Of a DNA stretch of 64,000 nt, positions 13,052-25,381 are shown piece after piece (the stretch's first letter is position 1; every line of letters starts with the position of its first letter). The position numbers and the translations under genes were made by a program. The notes under the pieces were generated by a model. The model searched no databases, had not been told where the DNA came from, and worked only from the letters and a program-made list of their open reading frames with translations. The stretch is from Ascaris suum (lineage: Eukaryota > Nematoda > Chromadorea > Rhabditida > Ascarididae). The stretch is taken from contig CM024191.1 in the NCBI GenBank assembly GCA_013433145.1, positions 2,248,501 to 2,312,500 of the forward strand, given 5' to 3'.

Positions 13052-16000
13052 GCATAAAGGCAGTCAAGAAACATACAAATGATCTTTGATTACTTCTTAT
13101 GTTTCATTAGTTTTATATAGATCTTTAGGACACATAGTCACTCATCTCATCAAATAAATAGATGTATGTAATCGGCCGCTTTCCACGAAAATTTGCATAT
13201 AAGAAGAAACTTTCTCCCGTTGTATTTCTTTGGCTTTTTTTTGCTTCACATACCGTCGCATGTTAAAAACTCATTTTCATGTGATTTATGTGTCATTTCC
13301 TGTATCGCTGTTTCCTACTAACATTTACAAATATGCCCTAACCAATATTGTCGGCAAATCACTGAAACAAAATCACGCGTTCAACTATCAGCAAAAAGCG
13401 TATCGTAACGATGTTGTATTCATGAGCGTTCAAATATGTCTGTTTCCATATGTCCGTATTTCTAGTCTATTCGATACCTGTTGTCTTGAACCTTCAACGC
13501 TATAAACCACAAGACTACGCTAGCAACTAGTCTTGGTTTTCTTAACAACCGATCTGCTCGGCCGTCATATGCACTTTCGAACAGTGTTCTTCCATTGCAT
13601 CGATACGATCGATCAGAGAATAATTGATTGCCTAATTGCAAATTACAACATTTGTTTTATTTTATTTACTTACTTTTACTTTAATCAACAAGACATTCAT
13701 TATGAATAAATGTCTCTTCATATCGTTTCTCACTTCCGCTTAGGTGAAATTTCAACGTCGCGTGAAGATTAAGGCTTTGACTCGTCTCCTGCTCACTGGA
13801 TGTTGACGAGCCGATTCGTCGTTGTTCCACTTAAGAGGAGAGTGCAGATATGCTCCATCGCCCACGTTGAGAAGAGCATGCTGGTCGGAGTGGCTAGGAG
13901 CCAAAGAGTCTGCTCGGAGCCCTTTTAAAACCGATCGCGCAGCAACCAAGACTAAACGATGGAGCATGCTTGATTTTCTTCAATTACTATGCAGGCGGTC
14001 GATCGTTGTCTGTCGTGCTTTACGTAACACATTCCTCTAATTTTTTCTTACTATCGACTCAAGTTTGATATAAGTTATTCCTGTAAAACGAGACAGCAAA
14101 AATCTCCGAGAAATGATGAATGCACGGGGGATTGAGAAAGGTTCGTTGGGGCGGGGTAAGGGGACGAGAGGACATAACGACGGGGAGAAGTAAGAGAACC
14201 AAATCCCATCTTGCTTCATATTTTTTATCAGCGAAAAGTCTTCGCAAACATTTCTTCTTGATCGGCAGAAGAAACAGTTTTCAAAGAAAAAAAGTTACAT
14301 CTCTTAAATTAGGAAATCTAATAAGATTTGATTAAATTATTAGATTAAACGGAATTAATTGTTAGATTACATTTATTTAATTAAGTGAATTAGATTAAAT
14401 TACATCAACTACCGTTTAAATAAAATAAAATTTAAACATAGAAGACTGCTCCATTTTCGTTTATTTTGCATTGCGCTAATAGTACATTTGAAAATATATA
14501 TTCAAATTTCATAAGTTATTTTGAACGTCCAATTTCTAATATATATGAAATGACCATATATAAGAAGCATTCAGAGGGGTTACATAAAATTCCCCATAGT
14601 TTTCTGCAGTATCTTTTTTTTTTTGGAATAGAAAATACGTTCGTTGAAGTGGATTACCGAAGTGGACGTTTATTAATTACACTAATTTTTTGGCTCTTTT
14701 GGCCGATGCGTTTTTCAATTAATACTTAACTGACGAATCATTGATCACTTTGCTGTAGTCGTCTCATTGATCTCCATTGCGAAGTTTATTTCGAAGTTCG
14801 CGTAACTTATGAATGTGCTCGTTGATATAAAAACAAATAAAAACCCAATCAATCAATGTTACTTTATAAAATGCGGTGTGAATTGGTCGTTGAGATGTTG
14901 AAATTCGTTATTTTATGGCACACAGAACACCTTCAATGACGCGATAAGCAGGCCGATCACTTATGCTCTGATAGCTCCTATCATCCGGTACGTGTCGGTT
15001 ATCAGGTCACCCAATAATACTCTCATCGCTTGTATTGCAAATTTTTCGGCAATAATTTGCGACTGCATTAAAACTAAGTTTCAATGTGCATTTGACTGAT
15101 ACCATTGTGTTTATAATTTCTGGTTTTTTATTTCAGTTATTAATTATAGAAGTGAAAGTTGTGATAATTCTCAGTAGTATTGATCCATGCTATATTTTGA
15201 AAAAAGTTTCACCGCAAATCAAATCAGATCACATTTTATGGAATAATAATTTGATGTCCGAACAACATACATTTTTACTTCTGCGATCTTCCAGTCCATC
15301 ATTTCTTACTTCTGTGTGCAGTTTGTTTTTTCGCTTGCTCCATTTGAGTTTAGCTGCAGGTATAATTCATTGACCACCCATGCATCCCAGTGTGTTATCT
15401 GACTGATGTGTAACTGTGTGGAAGCAACTTTTGATAAGCGCAATCAGCAGGACCTTGCTCAATACTTCCGCTTTTTTTTTGATTCAGTGAAAGGGTAACT
15501 ACAAGATATTTAAAAGTCCGCAAAGTTTTCACTGATTTAATCCAACATTTTCATTTATGTGGTTAGGACATAGGAAGAAATCCGATATATTTTATCTGGT
15601 TTATCTTTCCAGTGCGGACAAATAGGAGGTTAAGTCGAGAGGCTTAAAGGTGACAGGTTCAGATATAACCATAGAAGAATAATTTTCACCCTTTACCTTG
15701 CATGTTGAGTGTATACACCTGTGAATGGGGAAAATGCTTATTGATCGAATAACAAAACCGTTGCAAATTTTCCCCTCATTTTTCAACATCGCAATTTCTA
15801 CGATATTCAAACAAGCAGAACACAGTAATTCGTCTACATTATAATCATATCAATGCTGATCGGAGAATGATCGCTATCATATACTGAGTATTGTCGTCGG
15901 ATACGTCGACGGGCCATCGATGCATCACGACCGTTTCGTCACGATAACGTGTTTGAGGTGTGCAATGAGGAGATTGTCGTAGAATGCACAACGCCGATTT

Positions 16001-16350
16001 GTAACGATGTTATTTAGAGTTATGAGTTTTAGTCATCTTGGTCGGTCACTACTGAAATAGTTTCCGCTTCATGTAATATGCACTAATATCGCTTCGAAAA
16101 CCGCAAATGCGATCTCGAAACCTCTCTTATATAAATAAGCTCACAAACATAATGCAGCGCATTTAAAGATTGATAGCGTTCTCTACTTGGGAATTACTAT
16201 GCATCTCTCCACGCCGTGTCTCTTATTGAGGCATCGAGGTAACTACTAGATCATTGCGCTCTCTAACCTTACCTATACCTCCCTTTGCTATATTCGCTTG
16301 CGGAAGTAGAATCTTCGCAAAATAGAATGCTTTGGTTGAACGTCTGAACT

Positions 16351-16366
16351 CCCCCCCCCCCCCCCC
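16351..16366. repeat. C16 homopolymer
   Basis: Run of 16 C (G16 on the other strand) in the intergenic region upstream of PLGRKT copy A. Confidence 0.95.
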
Positions 16367-17010
16367 ACTCCTCCTTGGCGATTTATTTATTTTCAGATTT
16401 CATACGTGTAAGTGGAACAGACAGACACTCACCACAGTTTGTTATCGAGGTGTGCTTTAGTTGATATTTCTAAACACAAACACTGCTGAAACGTTCAAAC
16501 AACATTCGAAAGAAGAAACCGCGATTAGAATTGTTCCCAAAGCAACGCATTTTTATCTCTTCTATGAAAAAACTTCACATGACAATTTTGAATCACTCTT
16601 CAAGCATCGCATCGCTCTTTCGCCACTCGCTCGTTTAGCTTCTTTCGATAGGACTATTAATTTTATGAAAGGCATTACTGGCATCGTTTTCATCGAGAAA
16701 GCAATCAAGCATTTATGACATCAAGGCGATGATCATTCACAAATACTGACAAAAAGTGAAGCGGATGAGTTAATGAGAGATGACTTTGCTTAGTTGTTGA
16801 AATCTGAACACTTTAAAGCCTGCATTTACGCTCAAACGTTGAATATCTTCATTTTCGGCAATTCTATAATTTAAAAATTATCGATTTCTATATCACCGCA
16901 TTCCATCAATGCAGTCCATTTTTTTGAGCGTGGACTTCCAGAGTCTGACCTGCATTCTATATGACAACTGATCAAATCGAACTAAACCTGCGCTGATCGA
17001 AGCCGCTATT

Positions 17011-17138
17011 TCCATCTATACCGAACTGTGAAGTTCTCCAGCGACAAGCTTACTCTTTGGCAATAAATCATAGATCCATCTATACCGAACTATGAAATTC
17101 TCCAGCGATAAGCTTACTCTTTGGCAATAAATCATAGA
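17011..17138. repeat. 64-base tandem duplication
   Basis: Two adjacent 64-base units, 17011-17074 and 17075-17138, both starting TCCATCTATACCGAACT and ending ATCATAGA. They differ at three positions I can see, all A/G or C/T changes, so the duplication is fairly recent. No coding content is recognised. Confidence 0.93.
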
Positions 17139-17583
17139 CCTCGACGTATGGTACGTTTGGATTGAGATCAACAGTTGCTGATGTATTGATCCGGTGATTG
17201 GTGCATCCTTTTCGCCTTTCATCTTCGGCAGACAATCACAAAAAATGAGGATGTGCGCTATGGAGCCATAGAAAATAACCTCTGTTACATCGACCATCAA
17301 GCTTTTGCAGACCTATCTTTTCGTTTTAATGATACTGACACAACTGCCATCTATTTTCCGCTTACACAATTATTCTGCGCACAATTTGACTCAATTACTC
17401 TACACGTGTTATCACCAGACTGTAAAGGGAGTAATCGTATCGAGCTTCTAACGGAAGATACACAGAGGTATAAGACCAGTAACCAAAGGACTGTTAACCA
17501 TTTTTAGAGATTCAGTGGCACACTCACAGATTCGCCGTTCATTTGAGCGGAACAGTTTGTTTGAAGCGAATTTCTCGGAACGC

Positions 17584-17880
17584 TCACATCCACCGGTCAT
17601 CGTGCTCACATTCGTAATCCGATTGTCCGTCGCAGTCCCCGCATCCACCGTCCGACTGTTGGTTATAGTTGCTGCACCAGCCACGACGAATTCGACAGCA
17701 GTGCTCACACGAGACGTGTTCTTTTCCCATCCGACATGACCATCGCCTATTTCGCCGCCATCTTCGGCCTCCAGAGAACAGCTCGCCTTCCTTAGGAGTA
17801 TTGCAAATCTTCAGGGAACCCTTGCCCCTCCCAGCACTGACGAAAGAAACCGACACCTCAAAGAGCTGATACACATGCAC
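17584..17880 (-). other. Cysteine-rich open frame, unassigned
   Basis: I do not recognise this. The minus-strand frame is open for about 98 codons with no ATG start; its second half carries about ten cysteines within roughly 75 residues (short motifs VSCEHCC, GGCGDC, YECEH). Base composition is richer in G and C than the flanks, which can mark a real exon or an old repeat. I could not find flanking exons that join in phase, so it is listed only as a candidate. Confidence 0.18.
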
Positions 17881-19765
17881 ATTCCCGCTCTAACCGGCGT
17901 GATTCGATGACGCCTGCAAGTATGAACAAGCCGTCATACGCCCGCGGATTCGGTGCGGAAGGAAGTCTTGAACCTTGCAGTATATTGCCCAATTTCCGCT
18001 GTTGAAGATTGACTGGAGTAATCATAACTTAATCGGAGTGAGCAAATCTCAGGTTATGAGCGATTCTGATGGAGCTTTTAATGCTCTTCAAAATGCCCTG
18101 AATCTCGCTTTTCAAATCTTTTTCCTTATGACATATTTTCCGACTACTGCCACGATCTTAGTGCTGAGTGGCCAGGACAGCGTCATTCGCTGGAAACGCG
18201 CGCGGTCTCCTTCCATCTCTCTCGAGCGCGTGCGCTTGTGGCTAAGTGCGCCGACCCGATAGCACATTCCAACGATGAGCGGATGGTGCAATAACGTTGA
18301 GGGTGCTTGACGTGATTCCATGTTCAAATGTTTGGTCGTTATTTATTGCAAAATCCGGAAATAGAAAGGCCTGCAAATGTATGCTAATAGGAGTGATCAT
18401 ACCTTATCACATCGGTCAGTGCCTGTGTCGACTGATGGTTTCGACCTCTGGAGCTTTTTTGCTAACAATGAAGAGTCCAAGCCGAGCTTTTTCTTACACG
18501 TAAAACGAATTGAGAGTTTACTTCCTTCAATATTTCTTCTCTTTATTCTTAAGGTGTTATACTGTTGTTGAGGGTCGGGTATATTGAGCTAACATCTAAC
18601 TTGTAAATTAAAAAGTCAACAAACTTCTATTATTTCTTTGTTCCATCGTTCTTTTATTCTAGCTAAAACGAGCATATTCTACAGGCGGTAAAAAACATGC
18701 CTGTGAACAGTTTTGTCGATATGTAAATTCGAACACTGCTGAGAATAATGGATACTTAAAATAAATTTTTGAACAAACATAAGCTTGCAGTGTTTTCATT
18801 CACGTTGAATTCTTGCACACACCTTGAATATTGCATAAGAAAGAGGTAGTGATCCAGAAATTTACGGATAAATCTGTTTAGGGCTTTGCTGTTTTCTTGC
18901 TTCTTGCTTGGCGTTCATTGCTGCATGTGTTGCCTATCATAGGTGAGGTGATTGTATAATTGTTGTGTCTAACGTTTTACATGTGCGTATGTGTACGTGA
19001 TTGCTTGTGTCTGTGTCTGTCTGTGCGACATTGCGCGATCCAAAAAAAAAAACCTTCTGTCATGAAATTTAGTATGTATAACCTTCACCACGCGACAGCT
19101 TGTAATCCTCGTTTTTTGCAGTGTAATTGATTACGTTCTTTGTAAGCTATTCGCACTTAAAGGCGGGGAAAAAAGTTTGTTTTTCTCGGTTTTTATTTAC
19201 AGATGATGGATTTTAATTAAACCTGGTGATAAGCGAAGCAGGTCTAATCTGCCTTGTTAGAAGTAGCTTGAACTCGATCGCGGTTTTGTTCGTAATGAAT
19301 GGGGATCGAGTTTAGCCCAAACTCACAGGCGGTCGAATGTAAACCAAAGAATCGACTTGTTTTTGGTTGAAGATTGATATGGTTGATCGAATACTTGATA
19401 AACGAATATGAGACGGCTTTCCCTCTTTTTTTTTTCGAATTATTTGTATAACTCTTCGATTAGGGGAATCGAATTTCTAAAAGCGCTAAGATTGTATGAA
19501 CCTCTCTTGCATGCCTTTTTTTAAATTGTTAATTATATTCGTTAGTATTAATTCCGATTTAATTCATTTCTTAGTGGTGATTTTTCCCTTCAGCTTCGTT
19601 GATTTGTTTGTCAGTTGAATTGGTAGCGTTTAATTTCCATTCAGTAATACATCCTTGCATCGTACGATAACTTACTAAAATATCAACGCAGACTTCTTGT
19701 CCTATTATCGTTATTTTTGGCGTCGAAAGTTATCCTTACGATATTTCGAGAGTTGTTTTGGGAAG

Positions 19766-22008
19766 ATGGCGCCGTCTTCAGCGGGCGATACGCTGGAAGA
19801 GATTGTTCTGCGCCTTGAAAACCGTAAGGTTGGTTGTTTCAAAAGTTGCTTAACATATGCGCCTACCGTATCTAATTACATTTTTTTGATGCGTACCTAG
19901 CCAACAGAATCATCATCTTCTATCGGAAACGAAGGGGATACTGGTTCGGACATGCGGTGTAGCGGTATGCGAGGTATCGTGGATTCGAGGAATATCAGTA
20001 TTTACAGCAAGTTCCCTCAATGCTATTTTTTCTCACGAACAGATGGTATTAGCATGAAAATATCCAGCACCAGGCCGCCATTTCTCCACAGCAAGAGGAT
20101 TGCGATTTAAGAAAAAATTGCAATCCACTATGACAAATTAAATTAAACTGAAAGCAGAAACCGATGGCCTTTCATCGTTTCACGCTTAGTATTGTGCGTA
20201 AATTAACGGCCAACAAATGGCACCGAAGGTATCTGGTACATTAGTTTTCGATGAATGGCGGTGAACAGCCAACATTGGTACAGGCTGCCAGCTTTCGGAT
20301 GCACTCGGTGAACTGTTGCTTCAAGAAAACACGAAGTAGTATAGAATCAGTGACCACTATCACTCTCGTCGGCTAAGAGAAGTGCTTTTGAAATTTTTTC
20401 GATGTGTTTGATAGGGGATGGTTCTGGCGGCGTCGAGGGGATCGAGCGTAAGCAGAGGGCGGTATCCGTCTTTCGATGCCGATATGCGAGTAAAAGCGAG
20501 ATAGTAGCTTATGGGGAGCATCACGACCCTCAAACATGAGCGGAACCAAAGACATACAAACGGGACGAAACCCCACTTATATAGGCCCCAGATATCGCCT
20601 GGGTCGGCACAAGAGCACATAAGCGGATCAGTGACATTATGCGAACAACAATAAACGAGAACCGAATATACGAGTAAACGTGATCACCGCAGTGTTAGAT
20701 AATAAGTAGCTATCTTGGGTTGGCTGTACAGTGCCATACCCAACAGCTTCGAGAAGCGCAACACTGAAAAAAATATCAGTTAAAGGAAGGACAGAGGTGA
20801 TCGCAGGTAGAAACTTGTGTAGAGATCCGTTTCTACTATCGTAATTGGAATCCATGCGTCGCTGTGCGTTGAAGGGGCTGTCGATTGAATCGTTAATAAT
20901 ACATTTACAGTTGTTAAAATTTCGAAGTCGACTTTTAAATGTAGCTTGAATCTTAACGATCATTCTATGGGCAAGTCATCTATCGTTTTATTCATTCATT
21001 GCTCTAATTTATCATGTTTACAGTTGGAACGTGAAATAGCACTTTCGGAGGCGATCGAGAAAGAAAAATCGCCTATGAGGTTTGTTGTTTTCTTCGTTAT
21101 AATTTCGATTTTCAAATTTTCCTAATAGTAATTTCGTTATCACATTTTAAAGTAGATTATTTCAATCATCGATATATGTGTGGACATGATAATAAAATCA
21201 AAAAATGTCAATCATTTGTTTTTGAAATGATTTTAACTGAGATGTGAGGAATGCTCGTTGTGAGACATTTATGGATTTAAGTGTTATTGATGAAAAATCT
21301 CGACGATGCAATTGTTATTTTTTGCTTCAAAAAAAGAAATTTTCTTTTTTTTCAGTTAGCAAAGTCACGTGAAATGTTGTATTGGTCGATGCCTGGTGGT
21401 TTCCTTACTATGCTAGCATCGGCATATTCATCATTTCATCATAGGAATGTGATACACACATTGCCGGTCTTACCGATTATGACCTATTTATGCTATCAGG
21501 CACATCTATGTTATGGAAATAAAATGAACATTATCAGAAGTAAGTGAATATTCTCGTTCATTGTAATTTTTTTCTTTCTTTCGATTTCTGTTTTCGTTTT
21601 CGGGTAAAGGATGAGGTAAGAATGAGGTAAATAAAATGACATGTTTTAAGGAGAGGATGGGACGGTCTGCTTTCAGAGACCCTCTAACTTTTGCAGTTAG
21701 GATCGTTTTTCTTAGCCTATATAGGGACAGCCACATTTGTCATTACCAGTTGGTTTACTTCGATGATAAAATTATCCTAGGAAAATTGGAAAAATGGAAC
21801 ACTGATGAGTGAAGCCCCTGCATTTTCCAGCGGCAGTCTTGCTACTAGTAACAATTGCTTTGTGAGGAGATAACTACATGTGGAATTTCTAGAGAGTGCG
21901 GAAGCACTGCTGGCAGAGCGAACGTGCCCAATTTTGAGACCTATTACGTTGGAAGATGTCCGCCGACGTCGGGAAGAGTTGGCAAAAAACCGTGATTCAG
22001 AGTGGTAG
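19766..22008 (+). CDS. PLGRKT-like small membrane protein, copy A
   Basis: Homologue of the plasminogen receptor PLGRKT (C9orf46) family, short proteins with two membrane helices. Exons: 19766-19828 (starts MAPSSAGDTLEEIVLRLENRK), 21024-21079, 21356-21539, 21893-22008, ending SEW then TAG; about 139 residues against 147 in human. Family features: LEREIALSEAIEKEK, then LAKSRE, a hydrophobic pair of helices, then CYQAHLCYG and a charged tail with ILRPITLEDVRRRR. Exon 2 is 56 bases long, one short of in-phase; one more A in the run at 21064-21068 restores KIAYE before LAKSRE and exactly matches the 57-base exon in copy B. The protein lacks a C-terminal lysine. A possible AATAAA lies at 22382-22387. 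The family call is firm; the frame break is probably an assembly error. Confidence 0.85.
20360..20640. other. GC-richer block in an intron of PLGRKT copy A
   Basis: About 280 bases of raised GC content between exons 1 and 2 of PLGRKT copy A. Two overlapping frames are open on the minus strand (86 and 67 codons), but neither has a recognisable protein nor fits between splice sites of the host gene. Its sharp contrast with the intron suggests an inserted repeat copy; no terminal repeats or target duplication were found by eye. Confidence 0.25.
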
Positions 22009-25000
22009 ATCGTTTGCGCATTGTCGAGTGAACAAATTCAATCACTGCTAGTCATTTACTTGTACCGCTAGATTAGAGAGAAAGTACAAATCGTTGTTCA
22101 TTGTGCAGACGGAACGGTGTGAAGTTGGAGGTTATCAGTTGCCATGAAGAGTTAGACAGCAGCGAACTTCTTCATCGAGTTGCCTTTTAACTACTCGGTT
22201 CCCTGCGCTTCAAAAGTTCATCTTCAGCACTGTGAATGCGACTTTAATATGAAGTTTGAGGGATCAAGTTTGTTTTGAGGGAGCAGTTAGAAATGAGTAA
22301 CCCTCCGGTCGCTTCCCACCATCATTGCAAAATGCGGGTAAGAAAGGAGAATTCAGAAGTCATCTGCTAAACTCATCTCTGAATAAATAGTTCCCGAATG
22401 ATCAGTGTTCATGTGTATGAGCGCAATAACAATATTGTGTATCGATGCTAGCATGTTTGGATCATTAGTTTTGTCATATGCTCTTTCTGACCCGATTCTT
22501 TGAGTCAAGCGGTGAACTCAACTTCGGTCAGTTTATGACTCTAGCGAACTCTTTATTTGCCTCTTCCCGTTGTTCCATAGATGCTTACCATCAAAAAATA
22601 TTTTCACACAACCATTTAGACGGTGCAAGAGTATGACAGTCTGACGTTTATTTATTTGTTTGTTTATTGTAATGTTCTGAAACGGGGAAATACAGAAAAA
22701 CAATGCGAAGACGAATAACAAGAAAGACATCGGAGCGAGACGACAGAAAGGGTGCAACGGAAAGGTGCATAAAATACGAAACTTCCGCAAAGGGGCAGCC
22801 GATTCGAAAAGCATTCAATACGTAAAAGAAGCTATAGTGTAGTGAAGCGACTTAATCGCAACTCAAAAAAATGGAATTGAAGCATTACTTAAATCGGCAG
22901 GAAGCATAATTCAGGATTTTCCAACATGAAACTGAAAAGTTTGCCGAAAGGTTTGCCATGCGGAACTTCTTAGTCAAAGTCAAGCTAATGCGCTTGTCGC
23001 TTACGAAATAAATTGGCGAATATGTAAAAACTACATCAAAGCACCAGAAACATACCTTGATGTATGTAAGTTGAAAATAAGCCACTGACTGTGATGGATT
23101 AGAAAGATTGAAATATGATCGGAGAACAATGGGAACAGCAAGTGCTTGTATTGCTAACTGATTACTGATAAGCTGCACTGAAGCTTGATATTCACTATAA
23201 AGCCGTATGTTTGTTATATTGTAACGCCAAAGACCGTTGGATTTCTTCATTGTCCGTTAGATTTTCTACTCACTATCACGCAACACCTTGAATATTTTCG
23301 AGTCAAGTTTATCAATTTTTTAAATCGGTCCTTTATCATGAACCTTTTGGAGTTGATTCGCCGTTTCAACCGCATTCCTTTGCGGAGACCGAAAGTTCTT
23401 TGCCAATATTTCCAATGAGTTGAATTATGTTTAGTAAAGGATGTGCGTTATGAAGTGATGCAGTTTAAAATGCCCCCCTCGGTATTGACATGATGTATGG
23501 AGGAATACGGGTGCCACATTGCTGTCACCATTACCACTTTATCTTCGACTTCACTTTGTAATACTTATGAACGGTTTAGCCTAGCTTTAAGCATGTTCCC
23601 TTTCGCCAGAAATGCACAATGGAAGTTTTTTCGAATGCAGGATTTTGGTTTGCTCTTAGCTAAGCGGATATGTTCATCTAATCTTAAGGACACCGTCTTT
23701 GTATTTGCTATTCTATTTTTGATTCTTGCTTTGCTATGCTCAACCTAAAAGGTGACTATGCGAAAATATACGAGGATCCATGATTGTGCTTTGATGATTA
23801 GTCCATTTTAGGCAAACATTCGATGTTGGGCTGTTCGTTGTTATTTCTTGCTTTACTTTATTTCTGCTGATATACCGTTTTGTTCAGTTTGATCATTGGA
23901 AAAATTCCAATAAATCGTTTATTGCAGTTATTTTATAGACTTTTCGCAGACCCATTTTCTTGTTGGTTTCTAGTGTCATATCTGAAATGTGTTGCGGTTT
24001 TCATCATTTTTGATTGTAATAACGGTAAAAATGAGTGTCATCGCAATGACGTGTAAAGATATGTCCACCAAATTAGCGTGATGAGGAGAGAAAAATCCCG
24101 TTTCTTTCAACAGTGCAAAATTTTCTGACTGAAAATAGAGCCATATGGGTCTTTTCGTTCATAGGGATTCCTCGCTATTGATTGCGTTATTGCGAGCTGG
24201 AGAGCTTCTGATAGCCGAAGGGGGCAAGGGGATTGCTTGCAAATATTTGAACCGATCCTAGTAATGCAAGAATGCTTGGACTTTTTCATCGAACACTTTG
24301 CTTTGATTATGTATCCATTGTACCTTCGCTCTCAACGTTTTTTTTTTTTAATTTGTATTGATTTTTTTTTTTTTTTGAGTGGTCTTGTGGCATTGCATTC
24401 GTGACTACAGTGTTTTAGTTGAGTTATAAGTACACCTATCTGTTCGAGTGATCTTAACCTATAACATTTTTGAATGACTAATTGACAGGTGACCAGGTAT
24501 TTTCTACGGTGAACTTGAAACTTGAACAATGGAATTGTCTCAGATTAGTGGTCTGCAAATCTCTAATCTGACGAGTAACTATCAGCTGCACTGAGTACGC
24601 TCTTGAGTTGATAGGAAGGTGGAGCGTCTGAAAGGGATAAATGTGCGGAAAATGTACGAGCCGTTGAGCATAAATCATAAGGATTTAGTATAGTGGCAGT
24701 TCCCAGGCGACGACGCCCGTTTCATTTTTGGCTGTAAATTACCGACATTTTCTTAAGACGCCAAGTCCCTCAACCCTCTTTTGGGTCGCAAATGGCCTAA
24801 CGCAGTGATCTCAGTGTGCAGGACATGAATACGCAATATAGCGCGTTGTCCGTGGTAAAAAGAAAGCGTTTAGGGCAATTCTGGATCAATGGGTGCGACG
24901 TGGTCGACTCGGACTGTCCCACAAAGGGAATTCGATCGACTTTCCGCTGCCTATGATCGGCAGGTATTTTCACTGTAAAACGTTGATTGCTAAACAGAAG

Positions 25001-25381
25001 CCAGCCTTGTGCCCTTCACATTGTTGTAAGCCGAACTACCCTTTAAAAATTATACTTTTGGAACAGTACCGAGATATGACTAAGTTCAGAGCGTTTCTTC
25101 ATCGCATTGGCGCTAGCAGATTCATCTAGTTGTTTCGCCAAAACTTTCCGAGTGCTTTCATTGCGTTTATTTTTGCAACAGACTTTGTGGATCGCCCAAT
25201 ATGTTTGTTTTATTTTATTTTTTATTTTGCTTAAAGAGCACATTCGGGTACATTTCCTTTTAATCTTCGTCATTTTTTTGCGTTTTTGCAGCTTTTTGAC
25301 TGCGCATTTTGAGGACGTTTTGACTACGGTATACATATATGTATCTGTTCCCATTCGCCCAATTGGTTCATTTCACAAACT
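22009..25381. other. Intergenic region between the two PLGRKT copies
   Basis: 3.4 kb of AT-rich sequence holding the 3' flank of copy A and the upstream region of copy B. Short open frames (for example 22885-23250 minus, 23497-23748 plus, 24893-25129 plus) show no family resemblance and no exon chain. The spacing is far larger than the roughly 100 bases usual within Caenorhabditis operons. Confidence 0.5.
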
